A DNA stretch of 64,000 nucleotides from assembly GCA_035934555.1 (NCBI GenBank), contig DASYXT010000069.1, positions 36,821-100,820 on the forward strand, read 5' to 3'. Below the pieces are notes generated by a model. That model was not told the DNA's origin. It searched no databases and saw nothing but the letters and a program-made list of their open reading frames with translations. Below are positions 50,860 to 60,100 of the stretch, one piece after another (within the stretch, counting starts at the first letter, position 1; the number at the start of each line of letters is the position of its first letter). The position numbers were made by a program, and so were the translations under genes. Origin of the DNA: DASYXT01 sp035934555 (GTDB lineage Bacteria; Verrucomicrobiota; Verrucomicrobiia; Limisphaerales; UBA8199).

Positions 50860-51900
50860 ATGAGTCCTCCTCCCACCTCCACCAAATTCAAGAACCCGCG
50901 AGCGAAGTTCAACTTCCAGGGGCGCACCTGTTCAATCGCCGGTGTCGGTTCGTATGTGCCGGCCAAAGTGCTGACCAATGCCGACCTGGAAAAAATGGTT
51001 AGCACCTCCGACGAGTGGATCACCACGCGCACGGGCATTAAGGAGCGCCATATCGCGGCGGCGGACCAATACACCTCGGACCTGGGAACGGAGGCGGCAA
51101 AACTGGCGATGCTCCGCGCCGGGGTCACCGCCGCGGAATTGGATTTGATCATCGTGGCGACGATCACGCCCGATATGCCGTTCCCCTCGACGGCGGCGCT
51201 GGTCCAACGCAAGCTCGGGGCGCATCGGGCGGCCGCGTTCGACCTTGAAGCCGCTTGCTCGGGGTTCATTTACGCGCTTGAAGTGGCCCAGCAGTTCATC
51301 ATGTCCCGCACCTACGACACGGTGCTGGTGATTGGCGCGGAAAAGCTCTCGGCGATTGTCGATTGGCAGGACCGGAATACGTGCGTGCTGTTCGGGGATG
51401 GCGCGGGCGCGGCGGTGCTGCGCAACCGGCCCAATTCACACGGGTTGCTGACGGCGGTGATGGGGGCCGATGGCAACAAAGCCGATTTGTTGTTCATGGC
51501 GGCCGGCGGCAGCCGCTGCCCGGCCTCGGCGGAGACGGTCGCCAATCGGCTCCATTTCCTTCGCATGGAAGGCAAGGAGACTTTCAAGTGCGCGGTGCAG
51601 GCAATGCATACCGCCGCCAAAGAAGCGCTGCGCCGGTGCGAACTGGACATTTCCCGCCTCAAACTGATCATCCCGCACCAGGCGAACCTGCGCATCATCC
51701 AGGCGGTGGGGGAACGTTTGGGGGCGCGGCCCGAGCAACTGTTCGTGAACCTGCACAAATACGGCAACACCTCGGCGGCGTCGGTGGCGATAGCCCTGGA
51801 TGAAGCGGCGCAATCGGGGCAATTGGCGGCCGGGGACCTATTATTGCTGGTGGTTTTTGGAGCGGGGCTGACGTGGGGCGCGGCGGTAATTGAATGGTAA
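50860..51900 (+). CDS. fabH: FabH, beta-ketoacyl-ACP synthase III
   Basis: The 346-residue product has the Cys of EAACSGF, the His of IIPHQANLR and the Asn of KYGNTSAAS, the complete KAS III triad. It starts chains from acetyl-CoA and malonyl-ACP. About 20 extra residues precede the usual N-terminus (CSIAGVGSYVP). It is the last gene of the run and is co-transcribed with plsX. Confidence 0.96.
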   Translation: MSPPPTSTKFKNPRAKFNFQGRTCSIAGVGSYVPAKVLTNADLEKMVSTSDEWITTRTGIKERHIAAADQYTSDLGTEAAKLAMLRAGVTAAELDLIIVATITPDMPFPSTAALVQRKLGAHRAAAFDLEAACSGFIYALEVAQQFIMSRTYDTVLVIGAEKLSAIVDWQDRNTCVLFGDGAGAAVLRNRPNSHGLLTAVMGADGNKADLLFMAAGGSRCPASAETVANRLHFLRMEGKETFKCAVQAMHTAAKEALRRCELDISRLKLIIPHQANLRIIQAVGERLGARPEQLFVNLHKYGNTSAASVAIALDEAAQSGQLAAGDLLLLVVFGAGLTWGAAVIEW

Positions 51901-51928
51901 CTTAAGTATTATTGCCGATAATTCTGCA

Positions 51929-51956
51929 TTGACGTTTGGAGTTCGTATGCTATGAT
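51929..51956 (+). promoter_or_regulatory. Sigma70-type promoter of the PilZ-like gene
   Basis: TTGACG (51929-51934), a 16-base spacer and TATGAT (51951-51956) give a good promoter. The transcript would start near 51963, five bases before the ATG at 51968, so the mRNA would be almost leaderless. Confidence 0.6.
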
Positions 51957-51967
51957 GGTTCTGCTGT

Positions 51968-52294
51968 ATGAGCGCGAGAAAAGCTGAAGTTATTGGGTCC
52001 TTGAGTCATGTCACTGTTGAAGCGCGGCAAACGCGTTTGACCCTTTCCCCGGATTCGATAGTCATCCACAAAAACGGCATAGAATTTCGCAGTGCGACGC
52101 CGTTTTCGCCGTGGGCGGAGATGACGCTGACGTTGCAATCACCGCGCGAGAATGGCAAAGTGCATTGCAGTGGGGTGGTGATCTCCTGCACCGGCAACAA
52201 GCACACCGGCTATCATATTTCGATGGTCCTGACGGGGCTTTCCAAGCAAGCCGAGGCCCGCCTCAGCGCGCTGGCGGTCGCGCAGTTGCAGTAA
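51968..52294 (+). CDS. PilZ-like small protein
   Basis: The 108-residue product has the strand pattern of a PilZ domain: IEFRSATPFSPWAEMTLTLQ, GKVHCSGVVISCTGNKHTGYHISMVLTGLS. The cyclic-di-GMP-binding RxxxR and DxSxxG motifs are not evident, so it may be a non-binding PilZ relative. It is followed by a PilT-like ATPase gene after 334 bases, a suggestive but weak link. Confidence 0.6.
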   Translation: MSARKAEVIGSLSHVTVEARQTRLTLSPDSIVIHKNGIEFRSATPFSPWAEMTLTLQSPRENGKVHCSGVVISCTGNKHTGYHISMVLTGLSKQAEARLSALAVAQLQ

Positions 52295-52310
52295 AGCCGG
52301 AACCGGTCAT

Positions 52311-52552
52311 CGGAGCGCGGAAGTTAAGTCCGCAGCAACGCCCAACCCAGGCAGGGGGCGATATTTCCCAGGCGACTTCCCGTTCGGAACCCTGCTACGG
52401 AGCGACGCAGTTTCTGCTGTCGCGGGCCATTGCAGTAAAGGAACCCGCTCAGTGAAGCTGGGCGCAGTGCGGCCTTTAGACGACTTTAGTCCGCAGCGAG
52501 GTCAACGGGGCGGGGTTTTTGAATGTTGCTGCGGACGAAAGTCCGCGCTCCG
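52311..52552. repeat. Family A palindrome cluster between PilZ-like and PilT-like genes
   Basis: GGAGCGCGGAAGTTAAG then TCCGCAGCAACG at 52311-52340, ACTTTAGTCCGCAGCGAG at 52483-52500 and TTGCTGCGGACGAAAG then TCCGCGCTCCGG at 52525-52553 are three arms of the family; the last two form a close pair. Together they fill most of the 334-base gap, in which no gene is seen. Confidence 0.75.
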
Positions 52553-52628
52553 GCGCTTCCCTGAAGGGACACCAGTAAAGCCTATTTTCCTCTTTGCTCC
52601 TGGCGCCCGCTTGTTAGCCTGAGGGCGT

Positions 52629-53717
52629 ATGGAAATGTTTCATCGCATTTTGAAGACGGCCGTGGAAGGCGGCGCGTCAGACGTGCACCTGAAAATCGGC
52701 ACGCCCGTCATTTACCGGATCAACCGTCAGCTCATTGCCATCGAGTGCCCCAATCCAACCCTGGACTGGATGAACAAGGTGGTGGAGACCATCACTCCGG
52801 TTCACCTGAAGAAGCGGCTCGAACAGGAGCGCGAGATCGATTTCTCCTATTTCGTCCCCGAGATCGGCCGTTTCCGCACCAATCTTTTTCAACAACGCGG
52901 TCATTGGTGCCTGGCGATGCGCTACGTCAAAACCATCGTGCCCAGCTTCGAGGAACTGGGATTATTGGACCAGGTGCGGCGCATTGCCGAGTCGCCGCGC
53001 GGCATCGTGCTGGTGGCGGGTTCGACCGGCTCGGGCAAATCGACGACGTTGGCGGCGATGATCGAGCACATCAACGCCAATTTCAAAAAGCACCTCATCA
53101 CACTGGAAGACCCCATCGAATACGTCTTTGAAGACAACCAATGCGTCGTGGAACAACGCGAGGTGGGCCTGGATACGCTTTCATTCCATCACGCGCTGAA
53201 GCACGTGCTGCGGCAGGACCCGGACATCATCATGATTGGTGAAATGCGCGATTCGATCAGTTTCACCGCGGCGATGAGCGCCGCCGACACGGGGCACCTG
53301 GTGCTCTCGACTTTGCACACAACCAACGCCGCGCAGTCCATTAACCGCATTCTCGACTTCTTCAAGGCGGATGAGCGTGAGCAAATCCGGCGGCAACTGG
53401 CGGGCACGCTTCAGGCCGTCGTTTGCCAGCGCATGGTCAACACGGTGGCCAACAGCATGACCCCGGCGCTCGAGGTCATGATCAATACGCCGACGGTGAA
53501 GAAATTAATCGAGGAAAACCGCCTCGACAAGCTGCCCGCGGCGATTGAAACCGGACTGGATGACGGGATGATCAACTTCAACCAGGCGCTGTTCAACCTG
53601 GTAAAGCAAGGCAAAGTGACCGAGCAGGAAGCGTTGGGCAAGGCCACCAACCCGCAGGCGCTCGAGATGAATTTCAAGGGTATCTTCCTCGACGAAGGCC
53701 GGCGTATTCTTACTTAA
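52629..53717 (+). CDS. pilT: PilT-like type IV pilus retraction ATPase
   Basis: The 362-residue product has Walker A GSTGSGKST (residues about 132-140), the Asp box LITLEDPIEYV, Walker B PDIIMIGEMRD and the His box DTGHLVLSTLHTTNA. These are typical of the PilT/PilU branch of secretion ATPases. It powers pilus retraction and twitching from the cytoplasmic side. No other pilus gene is adjacent. PilU is an alternative. Confidence 0.9.
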   Translation: MEMFHRILKTAVEGGASDVHLKIGTPVIYRINRQLIAIECPNPTLDWMNKVVETITPVHLKKRLEQEREIDFSYFVPEIGRFRTNLFQQRGHWCLAMRYVKTIVPSFEELGLLDQVRRIAESPRGIVLVAGSTGSGKSTTLAAMIEHINANFKKHLITLEDPIEYVFEDNQCVVEQREVGLDTLSFHHALKHVLRQDPDIIMIGEMRDSISFTAAMSAADTGHLVLSTLHTTNAAQSINRILDFFKADEREQIRRQLAGTLQAVVCQRMVNTVANSMTPALEVMINTPTVKKLIEENRLDKLPAAIETGLDDGMINFNQALFNLVKQGKVTEQEALGKATNPQALEMNFKGIFLDEGRRILT

Positions 53718-53742
53718 GCCGCGGGTGAATGCCGGATATCGG

Positions 53743-54018
53743 TTACCGCCCAAACTCCCCGAGGAGCCGCAGGCTCTGTTCCACCGTGGCGCCCCCGCTT
53801 TGGTCCAGGTCTGACTGATCCACCACGCGCACATTGTTCATTCCATCGGTAATGCGCCCGTTGCGTTGGACCGATTGCGGGAGGTACGAACCGGTCAACC
53901 GTGTCGCCGAATTAGAATTGGCGGGGACCGCATTCTGCCGGGAGGCGCAACCGGTCGCGCCGACTGCGGCGAGCAGCATCAAACCCGCAACAAAAAGGAG
54001 CCGCACACAGTTTTTCAT
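53743..54018 (-). CDS. Small lipoprotein
   Basis: The 91-residue product from ATG 54018 (MKNCVRLLFVAGLMLLA) has a lipobox ending AVGATGC. The mature 70 residues are polar (NSNSATRLTGSYLPQSV, NNVRVVDQSDLDQSGG) with no recognised family. It converges with pilT and has its own strand. Confidence 0.7.
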   Translation of the reverse strand: MKNCVRLLFVAGLMLLAAVGATGCASRQNAVPANSNSATRLTGSYLPQSVQRNGRITDGMNNVRVVDQSDLDQSGGATVEQSLRLLGEFGR

Positions 54019-54122
54019 AGACCAAATTAGGCCCGAAGCGCCCAACAGTCCAGAGCCAGGCTTTGGCGGAGCGTAGAGCCTAAAGCGAACGAAGCCCTCG
54101 CTCTCCGCTCCCCCGTCCGCGC

Positions 54123-57100
54123 CTACTGGGCCATCAGGCGATAAAACCGATAGCGATACGCATGCGATGTCGTATCAACGTACGTATAGAGCGACGTGGT
54201 GGGAGTGAAGGTGGTCAGGACGGACCACGTCACGAGGTCGGTCGAAGCCTGCAGTTGATAGGTCCAGCCGGGGTTCACCTGGATCTGCAACTGGACGTTG
54301 CCATTGGGCAGGTAGGTAGTTTGGACGAATTCGGTTGGAGGCGAGCCGGGGCCCTCGCCGGCCATGGTGAACGAGAAAGGCTGGAATGAGGCCGAAGTGT
54401 TCGTGACGGCCAGGTAGTACGAGTAGCCGGGCTGCCAGGGCCAGGTATAAGGCGTCTGCAGATACACATTGAGGGCGGCGTTAATGTTATTGATCGAGTA
54501 CCAGTCATCGGCGGTGGTCAACGTCGGCGGGGCGCCCTGGTCAAGGTAGAGCCACACCGGCGCGGCGTAGTACGCAGAGCTGATGAATCGGACAGCGTCG
54601 GGCGGGACGTTAATCACATACTTCAAAAGACTCAAGGGTGGCATGTAGTTGGTCACATAACCGCCGTAGAAGGGGATGCCATTAGTGTAATTGATATAGC
54701 CGCCATTGGTGTTGCAGCTTACAGCGAACGTGGAGTCGCTGGCGGCTCGGAATCCGAGGAAGTAGGTAAAGCCCGGGCGCAGCGGAGGCGACGTGAGAGT
54801 GTAGGTGCCGGGGGAGGAGTACGAATTGTAGGGTCCGTGGTTCTTGTAGTCGTTGGACCAGTCCCGGTAATCGGTGATGGTGGTAGCGTCGCCGGGCGGG
54901 ACGCGGTCGCGAACAAACATCACCAGGCTCCCAAGCTGGACGGAGAAGGTGACGTTCCAGTTCACCGGCGCGTTGGTGGGAATCTGAACGGCATAATACT
55001 GCCAGTCGTGACCTGTGAGGAGCTGATTGGTGAACCCGGTGCCGTTAAGCGTGAGGTTGCTGATGCTGCCGTAATCGCAGCGCAGCCGATAGCGGACATT
55101 GGAATTGCCCGCGGCCTGGACCGCGAGATACCAGGTACCATTGGTGAGATAAGCTTCATAGCGCCCGTTGAAGGGGACCCAGTTGCCGTATTCGCTGCCG
55201 CCATTGGCGGTCATGGAACGGTCATAGAGCGTCGCGCCGTAGCTGCCGGACTGGTAGTGACTCAAGGTGGGTGGGCCAGCGACGCGAATGTACAGATTCG
55301 GGTTGCCGCTGATGGCGTCGAGCCGGGTGCGGATGATGCCCGTGTTAGTGGGCGGGACGGTGACGGCATAGTAATCGAAAGTTCCTTGTGCCAAATCGAT
55401 TCCCTGATCACCTGGGAGAGCAACCCCGTTGGTATCCACGCCGGTGTCAGCGAACAGCGGTCCGCCAGCGGACAACCCGGGAGTGGTGACCGGTTGGCCA
55501 AGGCTTGGCATGTTCCAGGCGATGCGTTTAAGCTGAAGACTGCTGCTGGTGAGGGTGTAGGTGGTCAACCCGGTGCCGCGCACCTCGACGTACCACGTTC
55601 CGGGCGTCAGGTAAGACGGCACAATGATCGCCTCGTTTGAGACAAAGGGAGAAGTGCCATCATAATAATAATAATCATCCGGTAAAGCGCCCTGGCGGAC
55701 TCGGATACGCGGTGAACCGGAAGCTGTGGCGAGATCGAGCTTCCACCCAATGACGGGCTGGCCGGCGAGGAGCGCCGGGACGGTGACCCGGTAAAAGGCG
55801 CTTTGGCCATTCAGTAAAGTGCCATTGGCGACATTGGAAAGGCCGCTGCTATTGAGACTGGCGTCGAAGATGAGCGGTGGCGTCGGCATCTGGCGGATGT
55901 GCACGGTATCAAGAGCATCGGGGTAACCGCCGCTCAGATAGCCGGCTTGCACGGTTAGCGTGTAGTTAGTGGGCACAGGATTGGGCAGTGTCATCAGTGA
56001 GGACGAGGCCCAGGAGTAACCGACGCCGCCATCATAACCATACGTCCAGTACGGGCTGGGGGTTGCTGCACCGGTTTGCAGGGTCATGAACGGCGCGCCG
56101 GTTACGTTATCCAAACGCACCTCGACGGCAGGGACACCGCCGGGAATGCTGAATTGGTAGAAGGCATTTTCGCCACCTTGCAAGGAGTTGGTCTGCAAAA
56201 TGTCCACCGGCCCGACCGGGCCGACGTTGGTGACGCTCTCGACGCCGTAACTGGTGAGGAAAAACGAGCTGGAATTGGTGCCAAGGTAGGGCGAGTTGGG
56301 GTTCATCCCTTCGCTGGCGACCAGCAGATAATAGGTGCCCGCGACTATATTGCTTTGGCCCGAAATCGGCAGCATCACATATTGTTCGCTGCCCGCTTTC
56401 TGCATCTTGTGCCCGCCAGAAAGTGAATAGGCAGCAGCGCCACCGGCAGCCACGCTGGGCAGGTAATCTTTTTGGACCGCCAATAGCGATTCACCGGAGA
56501 CAGTTGTCAAGCGGAGCTTCCAATCGCCGGTGTTGGTGGGCACGACGATAGAGTAATAGGCGGCTTCGCGGCCGAGGAGGCTTAGGTTAGTGACGGAACC
56601 GTTGGTGAAGAGGAGGCTGCCAACCGGGATAGAATAAGGGCCGCCAATGCCGCGGCTCAGCAAGGTATAGCTCATCGGAGCGTTGCCACTGGCGTTAATC
56701 ACGCCAACAATGTAATTGCCTGGTTGCAGCGGGTTGCCCATACCCATCTGCAATATCTGGGCGTAGCGATACGCGCCGTTAGCGTCGTAGTAATCCGCTG
56801 TCCAATCATAACCTGCGCCCCATTGATTCCCACTGGGCCAGGAGGTGGAGCTGGCGGGGCTCCAGCCGTAGCCGGCCGACGTGTGGGTGCCCAGGTCGAA
56901 GGGGGTGATATCGCGGCAAACCGCCAAGCCCGGGCTGCCGCTGGTGTTGTTAGTAATGCGCACGTCCCAGCCTAAAGCATCCGGCGGAACGGTAATGCTG
57001 AAGAACTGCCAGGTGCCGAGGGGCTGGTTAGCGACGCTATAGGAACCGCCATCGAAGTTGACCGGTTGCGGGCCAAGCGCATGAATGTCCAGGACATAAC

Positions 57101-60100
57101 TGGCGTTGCCGCCGGAAGCGATCGCCTGGATCATCAGTGTATAGTTCGTGGCGACGGGATTGGCGATGTTTATCAACGTCTGATTAGCCCACGAGTACCC
57201 TTGGCCGCCGTCCACACCGTAACTATCGTAACCGCCGGTGAGTTGGTGATCCGGGCGCAAGAGCATGATGGGATTGCCGACCCGGTTCGACAAAGAAATC
57301 TGCAAGCTGAGTGTATTGGCCGGCACGGCAAACTGGAACGCAACCAATTGCCCTGCCTCGCTGCTGTTGGTGACCAGGATATCGGTGAGACCGGAGGGGT
57401 CCACCGTGCCGATGTTGGTGACGTTCAGCACGCCGTAGCTCGTCAAACTAAACGAGCTGCTATTGGTGCCGAGATAGGGCGGGTTGGGGTTCATTCCCTC
57501 ACTGGCGACCGCGAGGTAATAAGTCCCGGCAACAATGTTGGATTGATTGTACGGCGCCATCATCCGGTACTGTTCGTTGCCGGACTTCTGGACCTTGCGT
57601 CCGCCGGAGACGTTATAGGGCGCTGAGCCGCCCGCGCCCACGTTGGGCAGATAATCCTTCTGCAGCATAAGCAGGCTATCGCCAATGTTTGTGCTCAACT
57701 CGAGACGCCACGTGGGCAGGTTGGTAGGCACGACGATTGAATAGTATGCGACTTCGCGTCCAGGCAAGCCGGGGTTGGAAACGACACCGTTGCTGAAAGT
57801 GAGCGTGCCGACGGGAATGCTGAAACCGGAGCCGATACCCCGGCTCAGCAGCGTATAGCTCATCGGGCTGGTGCCACTCTCGTTAATTACTCCGACAATA
57901 TAGTTACCTGGCTGGAGCGGATTAGTCATGCCCATCTGCAAGACCTGCCCGTAGCGGTAGGCGCCATTGTTGTCATAGTACTCGCTTGTCCAGTCATAGC
58001 CGGCCCCCCATTGGTCGCCGCTGGGCCAGGAGGTTGAGCTGGCGGGGCTCCAGCCGTAGCCCGCGGAGGTGTGGGTGCCCAAGTCATAAGGAGCGAGGTC
58101 GCGGCAAACGGCAAAGCCGGGCGAACCACTGGTGGTATTGGTGATACGTATATCCCAACCCAGCGGGCCCGGGGGAACGGTAATGCTGAAGAATTGCCAG
58201 GTTCCAGCAGGCTGCCCCGCGACCAAGTAGGAACCGCCATCGAAGGTCACCGGCACGGCGGCTTGCGCATGCAAACGGAGAACGTAACTGGCGTTCCCAC
58301 CCGAAGCGATTGCCTGAACCATCAGCGTGTAATTCGTGGGGGTGGGATTGATAAGATTGATCAGGTTCTGGTTGGCCCAAGAGTAGCCTTGGCCGCCGTC
58401 CACACCGTAACTATCGTAACCGCCGGTGAGTTGATTATCCGGGCGCAAGAGCATGATGGGATTGCCGACCCGGTTCGACAAAGAAACCTGCAAACCGAGC
58501 GTATTGGGCGGCACCGCAAACTGGAAGGCAACCAATTGCCCTGCCTCGCTGCTGTTGGTGACCAGGATGTCGGTGAGACCGGAGGGGTCCACCGTGCCGA
58601 TGTTGGTGACGTTCAGCACGCCATAGCTCGTCAAACTAAACGAGCTGCTATTGGTGCCGAGATAGGGCGGGTTGGGGTTCATTCCCTCACTCGCGACCGC
58701 GAGGTAATAAGTGCCGGCAACGATGTTCGATTGATTGTACGGCGCCATCATCAGGTACTGTTCGTTGCCGGACTTCTGCATCTTGCGTCCGCCGGAGACG
58801 TTATAGGGGGCTGAGCCGCCCGCGCCCACGTTGGGCAGATAATCCTTCTGGAGCATAAGGAGGCTTTCGCCCATGTTTGTGCTCAACTCGAGACGCCACG
58901 TGGGCAGGTTGGTAGGCACGACGATTGAATAGTATGCGACTTCGCGTCCAGGCAAGCCGGGGTTGGAAACGACACCGTTGCTGAAGGTCAGGCTGCCGAT
59001 GGGGATGGTAAAGCCAGCACCGATGCCGCGGCTGACCAAAGTGTAGCTCATGGGGTTGTTGTTACCGGGGCCGCCGCCATTGAGGATGCCGACGTAGTAA
59101 GTGCCGGCCTGAAGCGGGTTGGTCATGCCCATCTGCAAGACCTGCCCATAACGGTAGGCGCCGTTATTGTCATAGTACTCACTTGTCCAGTCATAGGCGG
59201 CACCCCATTGGTCGCCGCTGGGCCAGGAGGTTGAGCTGGCGGGGCTCCAACCGTATCCGGCTGAGGTGTGGGTGCCCAAATCATAGGGGAGTTGGTCGCG
59301 GCAAATGGCCAAGCCCGGGGCGCCGCTGGTGATGTTAGTTAGCCTTAGGTCCCAGCCCATAGCCCCGGCGGGCACCGTAAAGGTGAAGTATTGAAATTTC
59401 CCCACCGGTTGGTTGGTAACGCTAACCGTGCTGCTGGCGCCATCGAAGTTCACGGGGGGCCCGGTCAATTGGCTGCCTGTCAGGACGAAATTGCCCAAAG
59501 CGGAAGCGGGCGTGTACACACCGATGTACCAAATATCGGCCTGGTGATTGGGCTGTTGAAGAAAACCGAGCGTGCTGGAGAAATCGACGTAACCGAGCGT
59601 GGAATAGCCTGTGCCGTTATACGCGTTATTGCGGTAATTCCATTGACCCGGCACGGCGTTGCGGCGGATGGCGATTTCCGTCCCGGCGACCTGGTTTGAT
59701 AGGTCCAACTCCCAGCCAAGTGTACCGAGTTGCTCGGTGGTATTGGCGGCGCGATAAAAGCGCCAGCCGGCACGAGCGGGAGCATCGTTAGTAATCGCGA
59801 ACACATAATCGACATCCGTGATCACCGGCTGGCCGTTGAAGAGTGAGACGCTGTATGGGGCATTGCCGTAAACGGTAACGTAGAAGTTGCCGTTGGCGAG
59901 AGTAGGGGGCACCAGTGTAATGCTATCGGCGGTGGGCGCCGTCACTTCGGAAAACGCGTCATTAACGAATTCATTGGGGACATTGTCGCGGCGCACCGCG
60001 ATGCTGGCCTCGCCCGAGCTCTCGGCGAGGTTCAATTGCCAGGCAATTTGCTGCACGGGCACCTGCACCAGGAAGGTGGTATAACCGTAACCCGTGACGG